Positions 24,882 through 33,833 of a stretch of 64,000 nt of DNA are shown here, piece after piece. The position numbers and the translations under genes are program-made. This DNA is from Sphingomonadaceae bacterium (GTDB lineage Bacteria > Pseudomonadota > Alphaproteobacteria > Sphingomonadales > Sphingomonadaceae): positions 62,001 to 126,000 of the forward strand of contig JAFAZF010000051.1 of assembly GCA_019239915.1 (NCBI GenBank). The letters run 5' to 3'. How positions within the stretch are numbered: the stretch's first letter is position 1; each line of letters begins with the position of its first letter. The notes below the pieces were generated by a model, which was not told the origin of the DNA, searched no databases, and was given only the letters and a program-made list of their open reading frames with translations.

Positions 24882-25898
24882 TCAATCCATGCGGATGACG
24901 ACGCGGAAGCGGGCCTTGCCGCTCATCATCCGGTCGTAGGCCGCCTGCGCTTCGGCGAACGGATAGATCTCGTTCATCGAGCGGACGTCGTTCAGCTTGC
25001 TGAAGGCGAGCGTGTCCTCGGAATCGGCGGCGACGCCCGAATACCAGCCCTTGAGCGCGGCGCTCTTGAGGAGCAGCCCAAGCGTGTCGACCGAGAAGGT
25101 GCCGACCGCGCCGATCACCATCATCGTGCCCCGCGGGCCGAGGCCGCCGACGATCGCCTGCATCGCATCGGGGCTCGTTACCGTCGCGATGATCGCCTTC
25201 GCGCCGCCTAGCTTGCCGATCGCCGCGGCGACGTCGCCATACTCGCTGTCAATATAGTCGTGCGCGCCGAGGGAGCGGGCGAGCTCTTCCTTGTCACGGC
25301 CGCGATTGACCGCGACGGTGTGGAAGCCGAGCCGCCGGGCATATTGGATGCCGAGATGGCCGAGGCCGCCGACACCGTGGACGACGACGAGATCGCCGGC
25401 GCTCGCACCGCTGTTGCGCAGCGCGTTGAAGGTGGTGATGCCGGCGCAGAGCAGCGGCGCGGACTCGACCGCGTCAAGATCGCCGGGCACGTGCGCCGCT
25501 GCCGATGTTTCCGCGAGCATGTGCGTGGCGTAGCCGCCGTCGCGCGTCACGCCCGTCGCCGCCGTGATCGTCTCGCACGCGAAGGCATCGCCGCGGCGGC
25601 AGCGCGGGCAGTAGCCGCACGAGCCGCCGAACCAGCCGACGCCGACACGCTCGCCGATCCGCCAGCCCTTCACCTCGGTGCCGAGCGCCTCGATGGTGCC
25701 GATCACCTCGTGGCCGGGCACACGCGGATATTGGATGCCCGGCATATGCCCTTCGACGGTGAGGGAGTCGCTGTGGCAGACGCCGCAGGCGTGCACGCGG
25801 ATCAAGAGCTCGGTCGGGCCGGGTTGCGGCACTTCGCGTTCGATGCGTGCGAGCTTCGCGCCGGCGCTCGGCGCCGCCCATGCCACCATGTTCGCCAT
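24882..25898 (-). CDS. Zinc-dependent alcohol dehydrogenase (MDR family)
   Basis: 338 residues. Catalytic zinc ligands in HACGVCHSDS and GHE (VPGHEVIGTIEALG); structural zinc cysteines in GGSCGYCPRCRRGDAFAC; Rossmann motif VHGVGGLGHLGIQYARRLG. It should oxidise alcohols or reduce aldehydes with NAD(P). Start ATG 25898 with a strong AGGAGG. It lies between the TetR gene and the divergent STAS gene, and a detoxification role with the TetR regulator is plausible but unproven. Longer in-frame upstream sequence lacks any conserved content. Confidence 0.92.
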   Translation of the reverse strand: MANMVAWAAPSAGAKLARIEREVPQPGPTELLIRVHACGVCHSDSLTVEGHMPGIQYPRVPGHEVIGTIEALGTEVKGWRIGERVGVGWFGGSCGYCPRCRRGDAFACETITAATGVTRDGGYATHMLAETSAAAHVPGDLDAVESAPLLCAGITTFNALRNSGASAGDLVVVHGVGGLGHLGIQYARRLGFHTVAVNRGRDKEELARSLGAHDYIDSEYGDVAAAIGKLGGAKAIIATVTSPDAMQAIVGGLGPRGTMMVIGAVGTFSVDTLGLLLKSAALKGWYSGVAADSEDTLAFSKLNDVRSMNEIYPFAEAQAAYDRMMSGKARFRVVIRMD

Positions 25899-26021
25899 CG
25901 CAAGCCTCCTTCGCGCGCCGACTCCTGCCGGTGGCGATGATGCGCTCGTTTCGATGACGTTCGCAATGCCGCGACGGACGTATAGAGTGACGGCGGACTC
26001 GATCCGCATGGGGAACCGAAC

Positions 26022-26321
26022 ATGTCCGAGGGTGGCGCGCCGATGGTCTTCCAACCCCAGGGCAAGATCGACGAGACGACGTGGGCGGCCTTCGCCGAGG
26101 CGCTGACGGCGGCGGTCGAGCGTGCCAAGACCGAGCGGCGCGATCTCCGGATCGACTTCTCGGACGTGCCGTACATGTCGTCCCGCGGCCTTCGCGCGCT
26201 GACGCTCGCTCGCAAGGGAGCCGACGGCGTCGAGATCGTGCTGGCGGGCGCCAACGCGAAGCTGCGCGAGGTGTTCGCGATCAGCCGCTACGACAAGATC
26301 TTCCGTGTCGAAGACGGTTGA
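26022..26321 (+). CDS. STAS-domain anti-anti-sigma factor
   Basis: 99-residue single STAS domain: MVFQPQGKIDETTWAAFAEAL, then DLRIDFSDVPYMSSRGLRALTLARKGA, with the usual phosphorylatable Ser in the MSSRGLR loop. In partner switching the unphosphorylated protein binds an RsbW-like kinase. The next two genes encode a PP2C phosphatase and such a kinase, and the frames overlap by 17 bases, so all three are one transcription and translation unit. Confidence 0.9.
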   Translation: MSEGGAPMVFQPQGKIDETTWAAFAEALTAAVERAKTERRDLRIDFSDVPYMSSRGLRALTLARKGADGVEIVLAGANAKLREVFAISRYDKIFRVEDG

Positions 26322-28446
26322 CGCGGCGACGCAAGCCGCCCCGGCGCTGGAGCGCGGGCAACGCCGCCGCATCCGCGCTGCCGGCTTTCTCGCAAGCCTA
26401 ATCATGCTGGCGTTGCTGACGCTGCTGAAGGGTAACGAGCGGCTCGGCAACGTCACCTTCGACGCCTATCAGCGGCTGCACCCGCGCGATCTCGCGGCGA
26501 TGAAGGTCAAGGCGGTCGACATCGATGCCGCCAGCCTTCATGCGATCGGCAGCTGGCCGTGGTCGCGCTACGATCTCGCGCGGTTGACCGAGCTGCTCGT
26601 CAAGAAAGGGCATGTCGCCGCGATCGGCTTCGACATGGTCTTTCCCGAAGAGGACCGCCAGGCGCCCGCGCGTTTTGCGGAGCGCTACGCGACCGACCTG
26701 CCGCCGGCGACGCTGGCCCAGCTGCGGGCGCTGCCCTCGATGGACAAGAGCTTCGCGGACGTGATCGGCGCGAGCCCGGTGGTGCTGGCGCGCGCCGGCG
26801 TCACCGCGCGCGAGAGCGACTTCATCGAGCCGATCTACAAGGATGCCGCACAGCTCCCGGTCGAGGCGAGCTTCACGGCGCCGCTGCCGCCGACCGTCGA
26901 GCATTGGCCGCAGGCACTTTCGAGCATTCCCGCGATCGAGGAGGTCGGCCACGGCTACGGCCTCGTCAACGGCGAGCCGGATCCCGACGGGATCGTCCGG
27001 CATGTGCCGGCGGTGGGGCTGGTGAACGGCGCGGCCAACGCCGGCTTCGCGCTGGAGCTCGCGCGCGTCGGTCAGGGCCTGGATGCGCTCACGCCGATCG
27101 TCGCGCGTGATGCGCTGCACGGCGTCCGCCTCGGCACGAGGACGATCCCGGTCCGCACGGACGGGCGCTTCCTGCTTCACTTCGGGCGCTGGCCGGCGGG
27201 CGGCGCGAGCTCGGCGGCGGATGTGTTTCGCCGCGGCTACGATCTCTCCTCGCTCGCCGGCAAGATCGTGATCGTCGGATTGACCAGCGGCGGCTCGACC
27301 GATGTCGTAACGACGCCGCTCTCCGCGCGTGACTTCGGCCCGCACATCCAGGCGCAGGCGGTCGATGCGATCCTGCGCGGCGGCTGGCTGGAACGGCCGG
27401 CCTGGGCGCTGGTCGCCGAGGATGCGGCAGGGCTGCTGCTCGCGCTCGTCGTGATCCTGTGGTTCCCGCGCCTCGACGGCATCGCTGCCTATGCCGTGCC
27501 GGTCGCGCTGGCGCTGATCGTTCTCGCGGTCAGCGCCGCGGCGTTCCTGCTGCTCGCGCTGCTGCTCGATCCGCTGCGGCCGCTGCTGATCGCCGGCGCG
27601 GCGGCGGCGGCGACGTTCGTCGGCCTCCTCGCCGAGACGATGGCGACGCAGCGGCGGCTGCGCGAGGCGCTTCACACCCAGCAGCTCGCCGCCGCGCGCA
27701 CCGCCGGCGAGATGGAGGCGGCCCGCGAGATCCAGCTTGGTATGCTCCAGCCGCGCGAGAACCTCGCCCGCATAGCCCCTGGCGTCGACGTCGATGCGCT
27801 GCTCGAGCCGGCGCGCCGCGTCGGCGGCGACTTCTATGATGCGTTCGCGCTCGATGACGGCCGCGTCGCCTTTCTCGTCGGCGACGTCAGCGGCAAGGGC
27901 GTCGACGCGGCGCTGTTCATGGCGCTTTCCAAGGCTCTGGCCGAAAGCGCGATCCGGCAGGCGGCCGGCGATCTCGCGCGTACGATCGCGCTGCTCGTCG
28001 CGGATCTCGGCCGCCACAATGCCGCGGACATGTTCGTCACGATGCTGATCGGCGTCCTCGACGTGACCAGCGGCGCGCTCGCGCTGTTCAGCGCCGGCCA
28101 CGAGAACCCGTTCCTGCTGCGCGCCGACGGGAGGATCGAGGAACTCGTCATCGAGGGTGGCCCACCGATCGGCACGGCCGATGACTTTCCCTATGACGTT
28201 GAACACAAGACGCTGGCTCCGGGCGAGGGGCTCGTCGTGATCACCGACGGGATTGTCGATGCGCAGGCGGTCGACGGCCGCAGCTTCGACCGCGCGGGCG
28301 TCGAGCTGGTGCTGACGCGGCTCGGCGACGGATGGCTGGCCCGCGGGGCGGTCGATGCGTTGCGGAGCGCGGTGCGCGCGTTCGAGGACGGCGCCGACCC
28401 CTATGACGATCTCACCATCCTGGCGCTGCGGCGGACGCCGGCATGA
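26305..28446 (+). CDS. CHASE2 sensor - SpoIIE-type PP2C phosphatase
   Basis: 713 residues, GTG start inside the STAS gene. Helix 1 (about 27-41), extracytoplasmic CHASE2 domain (about 50-350: FDAYQRLHPRD, VKAVDIDAASL, GFDMVFPEEDRQ, then GKIVIVGLTSGGSTD), three further helices (about 370-450), a short coiled linker, then a PP2C/SpoIIE phosphatase with VGGDFYDAF, VGDVSGKGVDAALFM and DPYDDLTILALR metal motifs. It should sense an envelope signal and dephosphorylate the STAS protein. CHASE2 fused to PP2C, not to a cyclase or kinase, is a less common pairing. Confidence 0.92.
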   Translation: MSKTVDAATQAAPALERGQRRRIRAAGFLASLIMLALLTLLKGNERLGNVTFDAYQRLHPRDLAAMKVKAVDIDAASLHAIGSWPWSRYDLARLTELLVKKGHVAAIGFDMVFPEEDRQAPARFAERYATDLPPATLAQLRALPSMDKSFADVIGASPVVLARAGVTARESDFIEPIYKDAAQLPVEASFTAPLPPTVEHWPQALSSIPAIEEVGHGYGLVNGEPDPDGIVRHVPAVGLVNGAANAGFALELARVGQGLDALTPIVARDALHGVRLGTRTIPVRTDGRFLLHFGRWPAGGASSAADVFRRGYDLSSLAGKIVIVGLTSGGSTDVVTTPLSARDFGPHIQAQAVDAILRGGWLERPAWALVAEDAAGLLLALVVILWFPRLDGIAAYAVPVALALIVLAVSAAAFLLLALLLDPLRPLLIAGAAAAATFVGLLAETMATQRRLREALHTQQLAAARTAGEMEAAREIQLGMLQPRENLARIAPGVDVDALLEPARRVGGDFYDAFALDDGRVAFLVGDVSGKGVDAALFMALSKALAESAIRQAAGDLARTIALLVADLGRHNAADMFVTMLIGVLDVTSGALALFSAGHENPFLLRADGRIEELVIEGGPPIGTADDFPYDVEHKTLAPGEGLVVITDGIVDAQAVDGRSFDRAGVELVLTRLGDGWLARGAVDALRSAVRAFEDGADPYDDLTILALRRTPA

Positions 28447-28850
28447 CCGCGCCACCGCCGCTTCGGATCGCACGCGGTCCCGGCGCGGCGGGCGAGGCGA
28501 TCGCCTATGTTCGCCGCTTCGCCGAGCGGGAGGCTCTCGCCGAGGCCGATACATTGGCGGTGATCGTCGAGGAGCTGGTCTGCAACCTCGTCGAGCATGG
28601 CTGCGGCGATGCAGGCGGCGACATCGAGCTCGCCCTGTGGCGTGAGGCGGGCGGCACCCATCTGCGCCTGTGCGACGGCTGCGATCCGTTCGATCCGCGC
28701 GACGCCCCTCAACCGGAGCTGCCGCCCGAGCGCGGCGGCGGCGGCGGCCTGGCGATCGTGCGGGCCTGGACGCGCGTGCTCGGCTATGCGCGCGCGGACG
28801 GCCGCAACCGGCTTGATCTGCTGGTGCCGGACGAGCGCGGGGGGAACTGA
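28443..28850 (+). CDS. RsbW-like anti-sigma serine kinase
   Basis: 135-residue HATPase_c_2 domain: N-box EELVCNLVEHG, a G1-like box in LRLCDGCDPFDP, and a glycine-rich lid RGGGGGLAIVRAWTRV. It should phosphorylate the STAS protein and sequester a sigma factor or another target when STAS is phosphorylated. ATG 28443 overlaps the phosphatase stop (ATGA). No sigma-factor gene lies beside it. Confidence 0.88.
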   Translation: MTAPPPLRIARGPGAAGEAIAYVRRFAEREALAEADTLAVIVEELVCNLVEHGCGDAGGDIELALWREAGGTHLRLCDGCDPFDPRDAPQPELPPERGGGGGLAIVRAWTRVLGYARADGRNRLDLLVPDERGGN

Positions 28851-28916
28851 CATGCGCAACCTAAGCTCGGACGAGCCGTTTCGGAGCGAGTGGTCAGAGA
28901 CGCGAGTGACGATAGG

Positions 28917-29318
28917 ATGGCGAAGGATCAAATCCGCAGGCTCGTGACGGCGATCGGCTGGACGAGCATCGGTCTCGGCCTTTTCGATGCGGTGATGGCG
29001 AAGCGCCTCGCGCGCGGGGTCGGGATCACGTCGCCGACCGCGTTCAGGCTCGCCGCCGCGCGCGAAATCGCGACCGGTGCGGGCGCGGTCGCCGCGCCAA
29101 CGCTCGCCTGGCCGATCGCAGCACGTCTCGCCGGCGACGTCGTTGATCTCGCGACGCTCGGCGCGACCGCGGGCACCAAAGACGGCAGCAAACGCCGCAA
29201 CGCCGCGATCGGCGTCGGCATCGTGGCATTGGTCACGATCGTCGATGCGTTCGCGCTCGGCAAGCTGCGCGGGTGGGACGCCGCGACGTCCCGGAAGAGC
29301 AGCGGGGCGGCCGCCTAG
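28917..29318 (+). CDS. Small integral membrane protein, cyclase/dehydrase-associated type
   Basis: 133 residues with about four hydrophobic segments: VTAIGWTSIGLGLFDAVMA, AAREIATGAGAVAAPTLAWPIAARL, VVDLATLGATAG, and AAIGVGIVALVTIVDAFAL. The order GWxSIGLG - REIATG - ARLAGDVVDLATLG resembles the membrane domain found with SRPBCC cyclase/dehydrase proteins and DUF4267-like proteins; function unknown. ATG 28917 is used, with GTG 28890 as alternative. It lies just downstream of the partner-switching module and could be its read-through partner. Confidence 0.6.
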   Translation: MAKDQIRRLVTAIGWTSIGLGLFDAVMAKRLARGVGITSPTAFRLAAAREIATGAGAVAAPTLAWPIAARLAGDVVDLATLGATAGTKDGSKRRNAAIGVGIVALVTIVDAFALGKLRGWDAATSRKSSGAAA

Positions 29319-29348
29319 AGCGCTATTCGATCAGCCTGAATCGCCTCA

Positions 29349-29432
29349 GCCGTTCGGGCTGAGCCCTTCGATGGCCTGCCAAGGCAGGCGCTCAGGAAAC
29401 TTCGATCCTGCGGATCGAAGTCGAACCCCATG
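29349..29432. repeat. Palindromic repeat, family A, with inner hairpins
   Basis: CCGTTCGGGCTGAGCCCTTCGATGG, then GGCCTGCCAAGGCAGGC and CTTCGATCCTGCGGATCGAAG hairpins. It lies in the convergent gap before the SDR gene. Less symmetric than other copies. Confidence 0.55.
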
Positions 29433-29478
29433 CGCTGCGGCTCGATGTTCCCTGATCGCTGCGCCACGAGACGGGGCG

Positions 29479-30336
29479 CTACGCCGGCTGGCCCGCGGCG
29501 ATCGCCGCTTCCGCCGCGGTGTCGTAGGCGGCGAGTATGCGGTCGAAATAATGCTTCACCAGCGGGCGCATCGCGGGATGGGTGATGATCACGGGCAGGT
29601 TGGCATCGATGCCGACGATCGCCCGCCGTGCGACCTCGTCCGCGCTCAGCCACAGGCCTTCGGTGCCGAGTTCGGGCAGGTTCTCGCCCATGCGCAGTCC
29701 GCCTTCGCGTGCCGACCCGTAGCGGTCCGGCCGGCTGCGCTGGCCCTTGAGCACCTCGGTGTCCGTGCCCGCCGGAACGAGCAGCGAGAGGGCGACGCCG
29801 CGTTCGGCCGCTTCCTGGCGCATCGTGAAGACCAGCGTGTGCACCGCCGCCTTGGCGGCGACATAGGGTCCGTGCTGGAGCACCCAATCGGGCGCATAGG
29901 CGGTCTGCGATCCGGTGAGCACTATGTGGCCGGAGCCGCGCTCCGCCATTGCCGGATAGAAGGCCTGGAGGCTGTTCGTCGCGCCGCGGAGGTTGACGTC
30001 GATCGACCAATCCCAGTCGCCGTCATCATGCTCCAGATAGGTGCCGGTGGTCGTGCCGCCGGCGTTGGCGCAGAGGAGATCGACGGGGCCATGTTCCTGT
30101 TCGACGCGCGCGGCCAGCGCGCGAACCGCCGCGCGGTCGGTCACATCGCAGACTTCGGCGACGGCGGTGCCGCCCTCAGCGCGGATCGCGGCGACCGCCT
30201 TGTCGAGCCGTTCGCGGTTGGTCGAGGCGAGGATCACCTTCATGCCCCGGTCGGCGAGCTGGCGCGCCAGCGCGAAGCCTATGCCCGTTGCGCCGCCGGT
30301 CACCACCGCGACGCCGCCCTTTACAACTCCAGCCAT
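29479..30336 (-). CDS. Short-chain dehydrogenase/reductase
   Basis: 285 residues, classical SDR: cofactor motif TGGATGIG near residue 14, CANAGG (NAG motif), catalytic Ser in VLTGSQTAY and YVAAK (Tyr-x-x-x-Lys). The C-terminal extension (about 230-285) with a Trp/His-rich segment resembles SDRs acting on bulky or aromatic/terpenoid alcohols. Divergent from the MBL-fold gene across 122 bp. Substrate unknown; the neighbouring hydrolase and GMC genes suggest a catabolic set. Confidence 0.9.
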   Translation of the reverse strand: MAGVVKGGVAVVTGGATGIGFALARQLADRGMKVILASTNRERLDKAVAAIRAEGGTAVAEVCDVTDRAAVRALAARVEQEHGPVDLLCANAGGTTTGTYLEHDDGDWDWSIDVNLRGATNSLQAFYPAMAERGSGHIVLTGSQTAYAPDWVLQHGPYVAAKAAVHTLVFTMRQEAAERGVALSLLVPAGTDTEVLKGQRSRPDRYGSAREGGLRMGENLPELGTEGLWLSADEVARRAIVGIDANLPVIITHPAMRPLVKHYFDRILAAYDTAAEAAIAAGQPA

Positions 30337-30458
30337 TCCGCGTCTCTTCCTCGATTATACGGACAGCTTAATGGTGTCGTCACGGGCCGCCACTCCCTTT
30401 TGGTATGGCGCCGTCCGCGATACCGAATCGGCGAACGGCGTAGGGAGGAGCGGGGAGC

Positions 30459-31328
30459 ATGGCGGCGTTCGCGATCGGCGATGCGATGATCGATTCGGCG
30501 CTCGAGCTCGAGATGCCGGGCATTCCGATCACCGCGCTCGGCGCGAACGGCGCGCTCGTGGAGGCGCATCGAGCCTGGCTGGCGCCGCATTTTCTCGAGC
30601 CCGGCGATCTGTGGCGGCTTAACTTCCGAAGCTGGATCGTGAAGATCGGCGACAAAATCGTGGTGGTCGATCCCTGCACCGGCAACGGCCGCCCCAATCC
30701 GATCCCGTTGTTCGACCGGCTCGATATTCCGTTTCTCGAACGGTTCGAGGCGACCGGCACGCGCGTCGAAGATGTCGACTATGTCTTCTGCACGCACATG
30801 CACTATGATCATTGCGGCTGGAACACGATGCTGCGCGACGGCCGCTGGGTGCCGACCTTCCCGAACGCGCGCTACGTCTTCGCGCGGCGCGAGCTTGATC
30901 GGTGGCACCCGGATCGCGTCGCTCGCTACCGCCGCGTCGCGTATAACGACGGCGTCTACGAGCGCTCGATCGCGCCCGTCGTCGCGGCAGGCCTCGCCGA
31001 GCTCGTGCTGGACGGTCATGCGATCCTGCCGAACCTCCACGTCGAGCCCGGGCCCGGCCACACTCATGGCCACAGCATGCTGCGCCTGGTTACGGGCGGC
31101 GCGGAGGCTATGTTCTCGGGGGACGCCTTTCACCATCCGCTTCAGCTGATCGAGCCGACGCTTCATTTCGGCGACTATGACGATGGAGAGGCGATCGTGG
31201 CGACGCGCCGTCGCCTCGTCGAGGAGAGCCTGACCCGCGACATGCTGATCATCCCGGCGCATCTGCCCCATCCGCACGCGGGCCGGATGAAGCGATCCGC
31301 GGCCGGGCTGCGCTTCGAGCCGGCTTGA
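30459..31328 (+). CDS. Metallo-beta-lactamase-fold hydrolase
   Basis: 289 residues. Zinc motif CTHMHYDHCGW (HxHxDH), later metal His in GPGHTHGHS, Asp in MFSGDAFHHP, and a terminal His in IIPAHLPHPHAG, giving a complete dinuclear site. The lactonase-like layout resembles AHL-lactonase and glyoxalase-II relatives. Strong GGAGG sites precede the ATG. It overlaps or abuts the hydrolase gene, so the pair is likely co-transcribed. Could hydrolyse a lactone or thioester formed by neighbouring oxidoreductases. Confidence 0.88.
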   Translation: MAAFAIGDAMIDSALELEMPGIPITALGANGALVEAHRAWLAPHFLEPGDLWRLNFRSWIVKIGDKIVVVDPCTGNGRPNPIPLFDRLDIPFLERFEATGTRVEDVDYVFCTHMHYDHCGWNTMLRDGRWVPTFPNARYVFARRELDRWHPDRVARYRRVAYNDGVYERSIAPVVAAGLAELVLDGHAILPNLHVEPGPGHTHGHSMLRLVTGGAEAMFSGDAFHHPLQLIEPTLHFGDYDDGEAIVATRRRLVEESLTRDMLIIPAHLPHPHAGRMKRSAAGLRFEPA

Positions 31329-31387
31329 TCGTAGCCGCGCGCGTTACAGCCCGCTATCGCTGCGCCGGGAATCGACGGGGAGGGGCT

Positions 31388-32110
31388 GTGGCGACGTTCG
31401 TGCTGGTTTCCGGTGCCTGGCATGCCGGCTGGTGCTGGGAGCGGGTGGTGCCGCTGCTCGAAGCTGCGGGCCACCAGGTCGTCGCGCCCGATTTGCTCGG
31501 CATGGGCGGCGACAAAACGCCGCTGTCGACCGTGACGCTCGCGCGCTGGGCAGACCAGATCGCCGATATCATTGCCGGGTTGGCGGACAAGGTCGTGCTC
31601 GTCGGCCATAGCCGCGGCGGCATCGTGATCAGCGCGGTTGCCGAGCGCGCGCCGGATCGCATCGAGACGCTGGTCTATCTCGCGGCGTTCCTCGTGCCGC
31701 CGGGGCAGACGCTGTTCGACGTCGCCAATCGCATATCCCGCGAAGCGAAGCCGGGTGTGGTGATCGCCGGCGACGACGGCACGACGACGATCCACCCGGA
31801 CGCGGTCGGGCCCGCATTCTACAACCGCACCGAGCCGGCGTGGATCGCGCGCGCCAAGGAACAACTTACTCCGGAACCCATGGCGGTCTTCACGACGCCG
31901 CTCGCACTCACTTCCGATCGCTTCGGTTCGGTCCGGCGGGCCTATATCGAATGCGCCGAGGATAATGCCGTGCCGCTCGAGCTGCAGCGGTTGATGCAGG
32001 AAGAGCTGCCCTGCTCACCGGTGTTCACGCTGGAAAGCGATCACTCGCCCTTCTTCTCGTCGCCCGGCGCACTCGTGGATTGCCTGCAGCGCATCGCGGA
32101 TGAACGATAG
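31388..32110 (+). CDS. Alpha/beta-hydrolase
   Basis: 240 residues. FVLVSGAWHAGWCWERV N-terminus, nucleophile elbow GHSRGG, and late His in LESDHSPFFSSPG. Sequence type matches the salicylate/methyl-ester esterase-like plant-type hydrolases often found in proteobacteria. Start GTG 31388 with GGGGAGGGG directly upstream; the in-frame extension to 31325 lacks conserved residues. Downstream the GMC oxidoreductase starts 45 bp later on the same strand. Confidence 0.88.
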   Translation: MATFVLVSGAWHAGWCWERVVPLLEAAGHQVVAPDLLGMGGDKTPLSTVTLARWADQIADIIAGLADKVVLVGHSRGGIVISAVAERAPDRIETLVYLAAFLVPPGQTLFDVANRISREAKPGVVIAGDDGTTTIHPDAVGPAFYNRTEPAWIARAKEQLTPEPMAVFTTPLALTSDRFGSVRRAYIECAEDNAVPLELQRLMQEELPCSPVFTLESDHSPFFSSPGALVDCLQRIADER

Positions 32111-32155
32111 GAGCCGGATCGGACCGGCGTGAATGTGACGCGAGCGGAGGGGATT

Positions 32156-33760
32156 GTGAGCGGTTGGGATTATATCATCGTCGGGGCGGGCTCCGCCGGG
32201 TGTGTGCTCGCGGAGCGGCTTTCGGAGAATCCGGGCAACAAGGTGCTGCTGCTGGAGGCGGGACCGGTCGACAAGAGCCCGTTCATCCACATGCCGCGCG
32301 GCGTCGCCAAGGTGTACGGCGACGCTTCCCAGGTTTGGTATTTACAGACCGAGGCGCATGATGACATCCCGTCGGAAACCTGGCTGCGTGGGAAGGTGCT
32401 CGGCGGCTCGTCCTCGGTCAACGGCATGATGTATTTCCGGGGTCAGCCCGAGGATTACGATGCTTGGGCGGCGCTCGGCGCGCGCGGCTGGGGCTGGGAC
32501 GAGGTCGGCAAGGCGTTCCGCGAGATGGAGACGCACTCGCTCGGCGGCAGCGCCGTGCGCGGCGGTTCCGGGCCGCTGCACGTCTCGGTCGAGGCGGAGC
32601 GCGATCCGCTCACCGAAGCCTTCATCCGCGCCGGCGAGCAGCTGGGACTGCCGCGCGTCGAGGACCTCAACGACAAGCCCGCCGACGGCCGCGGCGTCGG
32701 CTACGCCACGCGCACCGTCCACAAGGGGCGGCGCCAGAGCAGCGCGGTAGCGTTTCTCGGCGCGGCCAAGGGGCGGCCAAATCTCGAGGTCGTCACCGGC
32801 GTCCTCGTCGACAAGGTGCTGTTCGAGAACGGTTGCTGCGTCGGGGTCGATGCGATCGTCGGCGGTGCGCGCCGCCGCTTCGCGACGGATGGCGAGGTTA
32901 TCCTCTCGGCGGGCGGGTTGATGTCGCCGCAGATCCTGCAGCGCTCCGGCATCGGCCCGGCGGCGCTGCTGCGCGATCTCGGCATCGAGGTCGTCGTCGA
33001 CAGTCCCGGCGTCGGCCAGCACATGCTCGAGCATCGCCTGCTGATGATGCAATATGAGGTGAGCGCGCCGCATTCGCACAATTTCGAGCTCGCCGGGTGG
33101 CGGCTGATCCTCAACGCCGCCCGCTACTTCTTCCAGGGCAAGGGTGCGCTCGCCGCCGCCTATGGAACGGTCGGCGCCTTCGCGAAGGTGCTCGAGGAAT
33201 CGGAGACCGCCGACGTCGAGATCCTGTTCTCGCCCGCGGTCGCCACGCCGAATGCAAAGGGCGATCTGGTGCTCGACAAGGTCCACTCGATCCAGCTGTT
33301 CGGCTATCCGCTGCGATCGCGCAGCGAAGGCTCGGTGCGGATCAGCTCCGCCGATCCGGCCGCGCCGGGCACGATCCGCGCCGGCTATCTCAGCGATCCC
33401 TATGACCAGCGGGTGACGGTCGCGATGTTCCGCTATATCCGCGAATGGATGAGGCAGTCGGCGATCGCGCCGATGGTGGTGAAGGAGCGCGAGCCGGTGC
33501 CCTCGCTCAACACCGACGAGGAGATCATCGCGGCGTTCCGCACCGCCGGCCAGGCCGGCTATCACGCCTGCGGCACCTGCCGGATGGGCGATTTCCCCGA
33601 CGCGGTGATCGACGAGCGCTGCCGGGTGCGCGGCGTCAACGGGCTACGCGTCGTCGATGGCTCGATCATGCCGACGATGGTCTCTGCCAACACGAACGGG
33701 CCGATCATGGCATCCGCCTGGCGCGCGGCGAAGCTGATCCTGGAGGGCCGCAACCGCTGA
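32156..33760 (+). CDS. GMC-family FAD oxidoreductase
   Basis: 534 residues. FAD Rossmann motif DYIIVGAGSAGCVLAERL at the N-terminus, GMC signature 1 (LRGKVLGGSSSVNGMMYFRG), signature 2 (SAGGLMSPQILQRSGIGPAALL), and C-terminal catalytic region YHACGTCRMG with VVDGSIMPTMVSANTNGPIMA. It resembles choline/alcohol dehydrogenase-type GMC enzymes that oxidise primary alcohols. GTG 32156 with GGAGGGG is preferred over GTG 32129. Last of the MBL-hydrolase-GMC run. Confidence 0.93.
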   Translation: MSGWDYIIVGAGSAGCVLAERLSENPGNKVLLLEAGPVDKSPFIHMPRGVAKVYGDASQVWYLQTEAHDDIPSETWLRGKVLGGSSSVNGMMYFRGQPEDYDAWAALGARGWGWDEVGKAFREMETHSLGGSAVRGGSGPLHVSVEAERDPLTEAFIRAGEQLGLPRVEDLNDKPADGRGVGYATRTVHKGRRQSSAVAFLGAAKGRPNLEVVTGVLVDKVLFENGCCVGVDAIVGGARRRFATDGEVILSAGGLMSPQILQRSGIGPAALLRDLGIEVVVDSPGVGQHMLEHRLLMMQYEVSAPHSHNFELAGWRLILNAARYFFQGKGALAAAYGTVGAFAKVLEESETADVEILFSPAVATPNAKGDLVLDKVHSIQLFGYPLRSRSEGSVRISSADPAAPGTIRAGYLSDPYDQRVTVAMFRYIREWMRQSAIAPMVVKEREPVPSLNTDEEIIAAFRTAGQAGYHACGTCRMGDFPDAVIDERCRVRGVNGLRVVDGSIMPTMVSANTNGPIMASAWRAAKLILEGRNR

Positions 33761-33833
33761 TCGGATGGGCGTGCAATGGCTCTCCCGGCGACGTCGCTCG
33801 TTGAGGGCGATATCGACGCCAGGAGGACCGGCG

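Noticed and set aside
26398-28554. Very long open frame on the minus strand opposite the CHASE2-phosphatase gene
   Set aside because: High-GC mirror of a real gene; the composition is Arg/Ala/Asp-rich without domains. The same applies to the long plus-strand frames opposite ileS (39294-41291) and opposite the aminotransferases.
28852-28947. 31-codon ORF after the RsbW-like gene
   Set aside because: It begins one base after the stop but overlaps the membrane-protein start in another frame; no supporting ribosome site or recognisable content.
30354-30383. GTGACG-N18-TATAAT promoter for the SDR gene
   Set aside because: The -10 is perfect, but the predicted start would cut into the ribosome site just before the ATG, so I did not list it as a feature.
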